The notes under the pieces were generated by a model, which made no database searches, was not told the DNA's origin, and saw only the letters and a list, made by a program, of their open reading frames with translations. A program made the translations under genes and the position numbers. 64,000 bases of DNA from positions 3,968,001 through 4,032,000 of the forward strand of contig JACGCN010000001.1 of NCBI GenBank assembly GCA_014905825.1, in the 5' to 3' direction. The DNA is from Lyophyllum atratum. Lineage: Eukaryota; Basidiomycota; Agaricomycetes; Agaricales; Lyophyllaceae. Numbering within the stretch: the first letter of the stretch is position 1; each line of letters opens with the position of its first letter. Below, piece after piece: positions 11,849 through 21,492 of the stretch.

Positions 11849-14468
11849 TTAGACGAGCCTCATATTTCTCAGGTTGACTTTGATGATTATGTCCCGAACT
11901 ACAAGAAGCCAGTGTCAAGCTCGAGAGAAGCTTGGAGCTTTAGAGAAGGTAACGTACCGGTGGATATTATCATGGCCGTTTTTCGTGGATCAGTCACAGC
12001 TGTGAGATGAACTAGCCCAGACATCAGCCTGTGGATGTAGAGCAGGGAATGAGATAGGGCTCACTGTAACACTCCCGTCCTTTGTTGGGTGTCGATGTTT
12101 GGTGCAAGGCCCCGAATTTCGTACGGAAATCTATGTGGTATGGAGGTTAGAGGATACCACCGTGAAATGTGACTCCAGTGACATACAGTTTGATACCGAT
12201 ACATAATCGTTGGCTCTGGACCCGTAGTTTACCATATGTTGATTCAACCTCACGCCTGCCTCTAGCTTTGCCTAAAAAACCCGCTTAGTACGAAACAACG
12301 ACGAAAGAAGAAGGAAAAAATAAACAGAAATACCTGGAGAAGATCGCATTTGTTCAAGAACAACACTATGCTTACATTGGCAAGCAACTTGTTGGATACA
12401 ACTGATCTCCATAGGAGCAAAGAGTCTTCCAGTCTATTCACTCGGGGATCCTAAGGTGAGGGCCTAATATTAGCATGCATTCGCAATAGATCTAAAAACC
12501 GTCGTACCTCCGTCAGGACCTGATGAGACGGAAAATGTATCTGTGAGTCACCAGTCAAGATTTTGGAGATAGAGATGAACTCGACCTGATCGAATGCGGA
12601 GATGGGCGCAAGGAAGATGATGGCAGTGACTAAAGTAAACGCAGCAGCATCAGCAACCATTACAAGGGCTATATGGGTATAATCCAAAGGCAAAGAACAA
12701 ACTGACCATCTTGGAAGTACGGAGCCCAAGCCTGCCGTTGATTCCTGGCTCCACCGACGTCGTAGATCCGCCACTCAGTTTGATGATTACCAGATGTGAC
12801 GGAGAAAGTGTGCTCGACGACGCCCGTGGTTTTAAGTCGTGCCTTGAGAACATCCGCTGCGTGATTCGATGCCGGTCAGCTGTGCCGGAGTAAATAGCAT
12901 CTAACGTGGGAGTGACGAACTATCGGTGGGGAAGTACTTCTTCGCCGTAATTCTTGAGATATCATCGAGATAACTGCAAGGCGCAAAAGAACATATTAGC
13001 AAATGTAAAAATGCAACGACAAGGCTCCACGTACAAACCGCTGCTCTCTTCTAATCGTATTCTCTTTTCGCGTAATCGCTGTTTCACTTTCGGGTCTCTC
13101 CAGAGCTCCTGCATCGCAGGCGCGCAGGCGTAAAGCGCATGGACAGGGTCATCTGGATCCTCCCACCACCCCTCAATTTCACCGGAGTTTGGAGTCTTCG
13201 GACTCTTGGACTTCCCACCGAAAGTAAAAGGTTTTTTCCAAGTAGCTGAGGCGTGCACGGAGACTTCTTTGCCTCTGGAGTTGCCATTGCTGACACTTGG
13301 CGAAGAGTGGCTGCCTGTTGCTAGAGTGTATCCATTCATACTGGGAGTTATGGGTGATGCGGAAAAGGATCTATCCTGAGGAATATATATTGTGGGTGCC
13401 GGTCGGACGCCGTTTGTAGAACCCATCGAATAGGTAGGATAGCCATTGCCATTCAGGAGCCCATTGGTTTCACGGACAGGAGAGGGTGGCAGACGCGTAG
13501 GTTCATCTTCATCTGGTGATGAAAGCAGACGCGTCAGGCGGTCTTCTAGTTCAACGAGTGGGGCAAGACGCGAGCGATAAGATTCGTAATTGGGGACCCG
13601 TGTGCCATTTATGGCTGAGGGAGGTCGACCACTCGGAGAGATGATGATGTCGGCTTCCTCGACATCATCGTGGTCCTCAACGTAATCTACCTCGGGACTG
13701 AGGGCCTCTAGAATTCTGTAATATGGATAAGGGGTTGGAAAGCAAGGCGTTGTTTGGATAAGACGCTAACCTCGTTACAGATCTGACTAGATTCAAATAT
13801 ATTACAGCTCGCCATGCCATTCGCTCGGCTTTGAATTCAGCTGGCGAATGTACGAGTTGAAATTCTGGTAGCGCACTACGTCAGCGGCCTGCACTCCCAT
13901 AATCGATAACAAAGCTCGAGTAGTTGCAGGTACAGAGCTCCACAAAAGAGATAGAAAGGGATGCAGGATTTCGGAGTCATATATCCCCAGTTTGACATAT
14001 TCCCTCTTCTCTGGGTCTGGATTAAGAGGGAACGCGTGGGACTTATGGAAACCATGGCGTGAGTAGAAGACCAGCAACACATGACTGTGTGTGCACAACT
14101 TACAATGTATTTGGGTCACATCGACAGCCCACTCAGCCTCTCTCGACCAGACAACCACTCCGCAGAGAGATATGGAAGATAAAGAGGTCAAAGAATAGAT
14201 GCTCACGTTTGAGTGTCGTGCTTTTGCCCGATTCTGACTGTCCCAGCAGTAAAATATTGACGTCTGGCTTGGCCTTCTTCCTCTGGATTCGTTCTTGCCT
14301 GATCATCTCGTCAATGCTTTCGCTAATCCTCCGGGCCTCATTTTCATCTTTGAGCCGTACTTCCCGCTGGATTGGGGATTCATTGGGCGGGGGGAGGAGA
14401 GCGGCAGCCAGTGGATCGGACATGGACCTGCGTCGAGATATGGATGGTTGGTGCTTGCTTTTTTTCAT
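11849..14468 (-). CDS. Divergent G-protein alpha-subunit-like GTPase with large insertion
   Basis: This is a heterotrimeric G-protein alpha-type GTPase, but unusual. From the chosen start (14468; an in-frame Met at 14498 is possible) an Arg-rich, Ser-rich region of about 70 residues precedes the P-loop LLLGQSESGKSTT. The helical domain contains EFKAERMAWRAVIYLNLVRSVTR, then a low-complexity insertion of roughly 150-170 residues rich in Ser, Pro, Asn and Gly, then a run starting GEIEGWWEDPDDPVHALY. Switch I reads DVLKARLKTTGV, with the conserved Arg. Switch II reads IYDVGGARNQRQAW, so the GTPase glutamine of DVGGQ is alanine. Base recognition motifs are FLNKCDLLQ and LTAVTD, and the C-terminus after a final splice is STVRDIIIKVNLRNMRLV. 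There is no N-terminal MGxxxS myristoylation site and no C-terminal Cys. Exons just after the P-loop (about 13.87-14.2 kb) are unresolved. I recall related glutamine-less G-alpha families expanded in agaricomycetes. Confidence 0.85.
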
Positions 14469-14498
14469 GATATGCACGGTAGGCAGGAGAGGGGACAC

Positions 14499-16218
14499 AG
14501 ACAGAGAACGAACACAGCGTACGTTGTGGTAGTAGCAAGAGAGCGATACAAAATAAATACGAAGACAGCGCTAGGGAGAAGAAATCCAGGAAGGTTCCAT
14601 TTACACTAGTTGCCACGTGAGCCATCGAATCGAATCGAGATCGGCATGCAAGCGATCTGTGTACCTAGAAGTTGCCTAATCGGTCTTCTCAGTATCCCAC
14701 CGTCGCCCCGACGACAGCGACGATTCTGTAACTTGCTGAAGTCGTATGTATACCCATTGTCCGGGGCTCAAGAACAAGCCATACCTCTTGAAATTTGCCC
14801 CCGCCTAGATGGTGCTACACGACACTCATGGCACTTGATTAAGAGTCTAAGCCTAGCTTGCCTGGTTAGTTCGAGCCTTTTCCTTTGGAAGTTTCTAGAG
14901 CTGCGCCGGCACCGGTTTGGCGCTGTGGACGGACAAAGCAGGAACCTGTACAAGGTCAAATTAGAAGCCCTCTCGTCACCAATTTGCTCCCATTTGCCTC
15001 CCATGCACAGACACGTCCAGAGTGAACCAGCACCACGGCTCATCCGTGTTCACTGGAGCGGGATTAGGATTTGCGGAGGTTCCCGACGATGCCGGAAGAC
15101 GTTGCCCTTATGGAAGTATTTTCCATACCAGCGCAAGACGCCAAATTTTCATAGGGTATCCTCATGCGTCTCACGGCGCGCGCAAACGACGCTTCCTTTG
15201 AGCCATCATCTCAGTGCGACCTAGTCTAGGGACACCACGATGTCAGCATGCTGGACTAGGCTGAACTTCAGCTCATGCTCGACGATTGACAGCATGCAGC
15301 AACCACGCAGAAACGAACTTTCTTATGGAAAGGACATGGCGCAAATTTAACCGACAGGGCTTGTGGCATTTTCAGTAATCGCCTCTTAAATAATAATCTA
15401 CCTCATCGACCGAAAATGGGACATACGACGGAAGTAGTCTCATGACGCTCAGTCCTCGCGGGAGCAAATGCGTACTGGCCCCTTTCATCGATCAACAGGG
15501 GGATGGCCCGAGAAGCTTCTGGCGCCCGCCGCCAGGGCGAAACTTACCACACCACGGGTACAAACTTCGGGACAAGCGCTTCTTCCAACATTGCCACCTG
15601 ATTTTAGGTCCTCATCAGCACTATTTCGATATTGGGAATCCTTAAGTAGGATGGCCCTAGACCGAGGTGACCAGATACCTGTTGGCGCGCGCTGCTAGCC
15701 TGTATTCGTCGTGTTGCGTTTTTGAACTGCTGGTGAGTGAGTAGTGTCCAACCGAAGTCATTTATAACAGTATTTTGACAGATGGACAGATGCACCTTGT
15801 GCACATGCACACACTTCGGCATTTCAAGTCGAAAAACTCTTGTATTCCTTGGCTCGATCTTCACAAGCTCCTGAATTAATCAAGGTCGGGAGTTGGCCTT
15901 CAGCAAGTTCAGAATCGATAGGCAGGATGCTTAGGGATCACAAGGGTGTGTAACAGTACTACTTGGTTTGTATTCTGTTCATGTGATGTGTAAGTCAGAT
16001 GTCATACAATGGTTTCCGTAGTTTGGTAACCGTCATTCGAAGCAACGTCGTTCACAGCCTGCTGTTGTGTGAACGGCTTCAGCGAGGCATCATAATGTTG
16101 TACAGCCAGTAATTGATCACGGACGCCAGCTACGACGTCTGGTGAACGTCGACGGTCCATTTCTTCTTCATCTTCCCTCTTTCTTTCACTTTCTTTTTCG
16201 CTGTTCCGTCGTTTTGTT
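14499..16218. other. Intergenic region, 1.7 kb between divergent genes
   Basis: This is the divergent upstream region of the G-alpha-like gene and the mucin-like gene. A 204-codon plus-strand ORF (14610-15224) has basic, low-information composition without motifs. I see no RNA gene or transposon ends here. Confidence 0.45.
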
Positions 16219-18591
16219 ATGGCTCCTGTAGATCGTGCGTCCTGGAGGCGACAAGCCGGTACTCCTGTGGAGGACGGTTCCTCTAAACCCGCTGGCGGTA
16301 AGTCCCGCAGTGCCATGTGTAACATCTCAAATTATCGCCTATTCCTTCATACTTTATCGATCTCATATCCTCAGCTAATCCTCTCCACACAGGCATCTCA
16401 AAAGCTACATCAGGGAAGAAGACCAACTCACCTGAGCCCGCGTCTACTTCGACTGGGAAATCCCCCGATGTGGAACCTTCGACCAGGGTGGAGCCTAGTA
16501 AGTCCATTTTGCGCTATCCCGAAATCACGATTTAAAGTATTTGCTTTATAGCCACGAAGCCTACAACCAAGGACGATATCACCTCAACTCGGGGTACCCC
16601 TTCCTCCTCCTCTGCATCACGTGATGTACAGGGAACTAGCTGTGAGTGCAATACCTCCCTGTGATAAAGCTACCATTGAAAGGGAAGTGCAGCCAAAAGG
16701 CCAGATACCAATGTTGACATCCCCGCCTCGACGAGTCGGGTCGTAGAACCTACGACTGTCTCCATACCGCGACCATCCTCCACTGTCGAGGGAGAAGAGA
16801 CATCGACTGTAATTTCCTCCAGTCAGCCTGCTGAGGTCACTTCGACCCCAGGTGCTACGACGTCGCCCTCACCTGTCCCGAGAACGACTTCAGTCGCAGT
16901 ACCCTCGACGACGGAGGTCATTTTTCCGACTTCGCCCTCGCCGTCAGTCCCGACGGGTAGTCCCGCGCCTGTTCCTGAAGGAAACGGTAATGATAGCACG
17001 CCAGCTCCACGTCCTTCGAGCTCCGAATCCTTTGCTACCACATTCCCAGTTCCCCCTGTCGGCGGAGGACCGGGAAACGGACAAGGGAGCAGTACGCCCA
17101 CCCCATCTGCGTCCGCGCCCGCAGTTACCTCGTCGCAAGCTCCTCCTGTGGGTGGTGGTCCTGAAAATGGGCAAGGGGCCAGCTCTTCGGCTGTCATTCC
17201 TCCCCTTTCGACCTCTGTGACGGCACCCACCCCTCCCATTGGTGGCGGCCAAGACAACGGATCTTCGACTGTTTTGCCCACCGCCTCGGCCACTCTACCA
17301 CCACCTCCACCTGCTGATGTGCCCACAGCTTTACCTTCTGCCCCTAGTTCCACTGCAGGAGGAAATGGGGAAATCCCAAGCGTGACGGCGATCGTGCCGA
17401 CACCCGCGACTAGACTCAACGCCCCTGTACCGCAGAATACGGGAGAAGCTGTTTCTGCCACCGCCTCGGTCACTGGAACACGCTTGGTCACGGACATTAA
17501 CAAAGGCGCAGCTGGTCCTCAGGTCACATTGTTACCTACCGAGTAAGAGTCTTCATCAAGGTGGAGTTTATCGCTCTGACTATCTCATTCTCAAGAGGCG
17601 TTAGGGAAGGAGCTATCGCTGGGCCTGGTGCCGGAGAGGAGACATCATTCACGGAGATCCCATTCACGACGAACACCATTGTATCTGCCTCGGCGACCAC
17701 ATTCACGTCGGGAAATCAAGTGTTCACCTCATCGGTAACTATCCTCAGCACTCAGGTTCTGTCTACCAGAGTTCCCGTGCCCACCACAGGCGTTGTGGCT
17801 GGTATCGGTGGCTCGAAGTAAGTTCACTCCAAATTTCAAAAAGCGTATTCATGACTAAGATTTGTATGCGACAGCTCTTCTAAGAAAACAGGCGCGATGG
17901 TCGGTGGCGGAATAGGCGCTGCTATTATCATACTTGTAGTTGCCCTTTGCACCTGGTTCATCCTCCGTCGCCGTCGTCTTCGTGAACAAGAGCTTCGCGC
18001 TTTCCTATCCGCGACTCCAGAACCGTTCTTCTCCCCATCCCTTCACTCTGCGTCGCCGTCTCCCCCACCCCACTCCGGCGCAAGGCTGGCGAACAATGGA
18101 TTCTCCTCCCCCTCCACCTTGGATATGCCGTACACGGGTTACACGAGTAGTGCTGATCCTCCGATGGCTCAGGCCTCCAGATCCCAGGGCCCTACGATCA
18201 CCAGCGCGCGCAAAAAGCCCGTTCCCTTCCTAGAATTCCTCGACAAGCGCCCTCTTTCCATCGGCTCTGTCAATCCGCAGCTCGCGTCATCCTCCACGTC
18301 ACTCAACCCTGTCCCTGTGCACCCGATAGCAGCAGGCGATCCCTTCGCTGACCCGGCCCGCAATCCCTTCGAGGACCCTATGCGTGAGGGTGTCCCAGCC
18401 CTGGTCCTGCTCCCTGCCACCCCGATGACCGACAACTTCAAGCGGCACTCCAGCGCGTCGGACACCAAGTCGGACGCAGGTTCCAAGGAGGTGGGTCACC
18501 CCGTGCATTGTGATGCCAAGATGCAACGTGCTAACGAACGTGTTTTCTTTTTGTGCTTGCCACTCGCCAACAGTATGGTTTTGCAATTTGA
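16219..18591 (+). CDS. Mucin-like single-pass plasma membrane protein (possible wall sensor)
   Basis: Six or more exons join in one frame: KPAGGISKATSGKK, RVEP-TTKPTTKDD, TS-SKRPDTNVDIP, then one long exon of about 280 codons. The extracellular part is dominated by Ser, Thr, Pro and Val, as in heavily O-glycosylated fungal surface proteins. It carries three imperfect copies of a Gly-rich motif: PPVGGGPGNGQGSST, PPVGGGPENGQGASS and PPIGGGQDNGSST. A late exon has one membrane span after KKTGAMVGGG (IGAAIIILVVALCTWFIL) stopped by RRRRLR, followed by a cytoplasmic tail of about 190 residues rich in Ser and Pro. The last splice adds YGFAI and a stop. No N-terminal signal peptide is visible (MAPVDRASWRRQAG), so it may insert N-out through its span, or the true first exon lies upstream. 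The layout resembles Wsc/Mid2-type sensors but there is no Cys-rich WSC domain; the sensor role is inference. Confidence 0.78.
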
Positions 18592-18697
18592 ATGTGCGCT
18601 GGCAGACTGCACCCGATATGCAGGGCGTGGTTAAGCTGTGACGTTGAATTGCATCCGCTCTCGTTTTTTTTGTTATCTTCTCGAACAATTCCAATGG

Positions 18698-18745
18698 AGG
18701 CTTGGACCCTTCGTACGCTCTAGGCTTGGACCCTTCGTACACTCT
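18698..18745. repeat. Two copies of a 24-bp direct repeat
   Basis: Units at 18698-18721 and 18722-18745 both read aggcttggacccttcgtac followed by gctct or actct, with one difference. They lie about 110 bp after the stop codon of the mucin-like gene, probably in its 3' UTR. Confidence 0.9.
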
Positions 18746-19080
18746 AGCACATGAATTACCTTAGGTACTTAGTTGGACTGGGTCGGGTGGTCAGGACCTG
18801 AGACGCGTGGACCCCAGGGAATTATCTACTCTACCACATGTGCTTTTCCTATTTGACGTAAGTACATGTATCCCTACGGCGGCCGTCTGACATGGACAAT
18901 AGTAAATCTAACGTCCACGAGGAGATCTCTGAAGTTGAATCCATTTCGGCCAACGGCGGGTGACGCCAAGTACTACCACTGACGAAAGCTACCTTCACTT
19001 CGACATATCGAGTTAGCAGCGATTTCTGCATCTCCGACGTGAGTCCTAACACTTGAAAGAGCCTCTGATGTCTGCAGAAA

Positions 19081-19416
19081 GGGGCCAAATTCAATTATTG
19101 CTGGGCCTACTGTGACCGGTTGAATATATGCTATTACAGGTCCACGCGGTGTGGCCGTTCTCTGCGGAGCCGCACGTATGACCGTAGGGTGGCGCGGCGG
19201 GACTACGCCCGGTGGTGCAATCCGCAACAAATTGTCCTAACACTCGAAGGGGCCGAATTCAATTATTTCTGGGCCTACTGTGACCGATTGAATATCTGCT
19301 ATTACAGATCCAGTAGGTGTGGCCGTTCCCTGTGGAGCCGTACGTATGACTGTAGGATGGCGCGGCGGGACCACTCCCGGTGGTACAAAAAAATCCACAA
19401 CAGATCTCCCGGCGCC
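19081..19416. repeat. 168-bp tandem duplication, diverged
   Basis: Copy 1 begins ggggccaaattcaattatt at 19081 and copy 2 begins ggggccgaattcaattatt at 19249, a period of 168 bp. The copies differ by scattered substitutions. On the minus strand both copies keep the same open frame (PPGVVPPRHPTVIR, then GTATPTG/RTATPRG, then VTVGP.IIEFGPF), interrupted by a stop between copies. This could be a decayed coding repeat or coincidence. Confidence 0.85.
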
Positions 19417-19950
19417 GAGAAACTAGCGGGTCATTAGCGAAATCTAGTTTCCTATATGTAATTGCTTAATACCTAAGAGCTGGCTGGCGAGAATATTAGC
19501 CTACTCGATTTGTACAGACATTAAGCGAGAAATTGGGTGGCGTCCTGGTGGCGCCAAATAATTCCGTCTCATAGACCATCCATCTTTGGTGTCTATGTCA
19601 CGTCTTTTATCCATATTCCATCCTTCTTCATATATCTGTAAGTCCATCCACATATCCCTGCTTTACATATTTAAATCGGTGTATTCCGCGGCGTGGATGG
19701 TAGGTGCTTATCGTATAGTCAACCCTCAACATGCTGAGTATCGAGCTGTTGGGATAGATTACAGAATTGACATGACGAGTCAGACCTTCCAGTACTATCG
19801 TGTTTCAGCTCCAGAAGAGCGGGCGCTGTTTTCATTATAATCGTTCTCCTTTACATACCCAGTCTGGTCCCCTACCCGGAATTTGGACTTATCCTTCTTT
19901 AAGTAATTATCTCTACGTCCATCTTGCCTCGGAGTTGTGGTACGGGCATG

Positions 19951-20096
19951 GCTCTTGCATTTTCGGACGTCTTTTGTGGGCGCTGGTCGTATATCATCGT
20001 CCAAGCTTGAGCGATACTTGTTGGGCTCTTGCATTTTCGCGTCTTTTGTGGGCGCTGTTGTACACCATCGTCCAAGCTCAAGCGATACAACAAGTA
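19951..20096. repeat. About 74-bp tandem duplication
   Basis: Copy 1 starts gctcttgcattttcggacg at 19951; copy 2 starts gctcttgcattttcgcg at 20025. Both continue with tcttttgtgggcgctg and later catcgtccaagct.aagcgat-type sequence, with small gaps. It lies downstream of the minus-strand membrane protein gene. Confidence 0.85.
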
Positions 20097-20229
20097 TGAG
20101 GTACGATAATTTACAATTGTCTAACTAGGTATACCAGATAATGAAAATGGGAGTCTAAGGTAGAGTCGTGAGTCGTGTTTCGTGAGCCGTCCTCCAGTCT
20201 ATACCCAAAAAAAATGAGATACTATACAT

Positions 20230-21486
20230 TTAGTCCCCACCACGCGTCTTCCTCCCTTTATTGACACCCGCAACAATTCCAGCCCAAAACATATCTTGTA
20301 CGAACCCGCCGACGTCCATATCTTCCTTAGTCTCGAGTCTCACATACTGCCTCGCCAAAAACTCGGCAGACTGATGCACCAGCTCAGCGTCGCGCAGGCG
20401 GAATCGGTCAAACGTGACATCGAGACGCGGGATGTGGAAGTTGAGAACCGATGAGGGGACGCGGATAGTTCGTATCACTGTCGGGATAGGAGAAACGACG
20501 AGTCTTCTGAGGACCTGTAGGGGCCATGTGAGGATACTGAGGATGGGCAGGTGTGTCAGAAAAGCAGGTAAAAATGGTATGAAGACATGCCGAAGACAGT
20601 ATATAGGCCAAGTCGTTTCTACCTGGGCAGGAACATCTGCGCGGGAATTCGACTCAGATGCGGCAGGAGGACCTGGCGCAAGGAGCCAACAACTATCAGT
20701 TGCGATGAGGACGAAGGAGCCTCGATGTGACTGTGGCTCCCATGAGTGGCGCAGCTGCGCATCGACAGTCCCAAATTGATATAGCCTATTTCGAAGCCCT
20801 CCAATATGCCAGTCGGACGCGGTCAGCGTTAGTATCGCCTCGTCGTCGTCTACATGTGGGGGGCATTCAGGGTCTTTATCCGCACAAGAGCCAGGCGCAT
20901 CGTCCTCGTGGTCTACCTCTTGCACAAGCTTATCGTCTGCGATCGTGACGGTCTTCTTCTGTACGCTACCGGAGCTGAATGTGATTTTGGTCTTGAGGTG
21001 GTCTGCGCGGGTGTGTTTGCCGTTTATTACGGTGCTAACCAAGTCTTCACGGAGGGCCTTCATCCAGGGAGGTGTGTGCTCGGAGTCAAATACGCGGACT
21101 CGGAAATCATCGAGGACAGCGGCGATAAAGGTGTCAGGGACGGCGGGGAGGAAGGAGAACTCGAGATGGAGTTTGGAAAGGGAAACGTGGTGGAGAGGGT
21201 CAGCGTATTCGTAGTCGTATAGGGTTGCCGTCATAAATGTCACTTTAAATGACCTGGGTAGATGAAGCGCAACGTATAGGTGTGATGAAGAGATGGATAG
21301 GGTGGTGGTGTGGGAGTAGGAGAGACCATAGAGTGAGATGGAGAACGGACGGATGGCAATGCCGCGGAGGCGAACAGAATAGCCCAAGATGTTGATAGAA
21401 AGCAGGAGAGAGATAGTCAGTATGCCCAAAAGGAAAAGAAGACTGGCAATGCAACGCAGCGACTGGGAGAAAGACATGCGAGCCAT
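20230..21486 (-). CDS. Uncharacterised membrane-anchored protein
   Basis: A single uninterrupted ORF of 418 codons with no recognised family. Near the N-terminus there is one strong hydrophobic segment (residues about 12-34, ASLLFLLGILTISLLLSIN), fitting an N-terminal anchor. A beta-rich soluble part follows (VRLRGIAIRPFSISLYGLSY, LYVALHLPRSF, LEFSFLPAVPDTFI), then an acidic linker (EVDHEDDAPG...HVDDDEA), another beta-like region (ASDWHIGGLRNRLYQFGTVDAQLRHSW) and a partly hydrophobic C-terminal stretch (HVFIPFLPAFLTHLPILSILTWPL). The N-terminal anchor plus repeated beta segments is faintly reminiscent of lipid-transfer or organelle-tether proteins, but that is speculation. Its ATG lies 6 bp from the COG8 ATG on the other strand. 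A second Met at residue 4 could be the start used. Confidence 0.75.
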   Translation of the reverse strand: MARMSFSQSLRCIASLLFLLGILTISLLLSINILGYSVRLRGIAIRPFSISLYGLSYSHTTTLSISSSHLYVALHLPRSFKVTFMTATLYDYEYADPLHHVSLSKLHLEFSFLPAVPDTFIAAVLDDFRVRVFDSEHTPPWMKALREDLVSTVINGKHTRADHLKTKITFSSGSVQKKTVTIADDKLVQEVDHEDDAPGSCADKDPECPPHVDDDEAILTLTASDWHIGGLRNRLYQFGTVDAQLRHSWEPQSHRGSFVLIATDSCWLLAPGPPAASESNSRADVPAQVETTWPIYCLRHVFIPFLPAFLTHLPILSILTWPLQVLRRLVVSPIPTVIRTIRVPSSVLNFHIPRLDVTFDRFRLRDAELVHQSAEFLARQYVRLETKEDMDVGGFVQDMFWAGIVAGVNKGRKTRGGD

Positions 21487-21492
21487 GACATC

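Larger units (their letters stand above)
18592..20229. other. Repeat-bearing spacer, no gene recognised
   Basis: No convincing gene. It holds the 3' region of the mucin-like gene and three local tandem duplications, which are listed separately. Confidence 0.5.

Noticed and set aside
13802..14206. Open minus-strand reading VKLGIYDSEILHPFLSLLW within the G-alpha gene
   Set aside because: It is open but lies where canonical G-alpha needs only a short link between P-loop and helix A, and its frame differs from EFKAERMAW. It is more likely intron; not resolved.
14610..15224. Plus-strand ORF of 204 codons in the spacer upstream of the G-alpha-like gene
   Set aside because: Its composition (Arg, Ser, Pro, Leu) is that of random frames, there is no motif, and no adjacent exon joins it.
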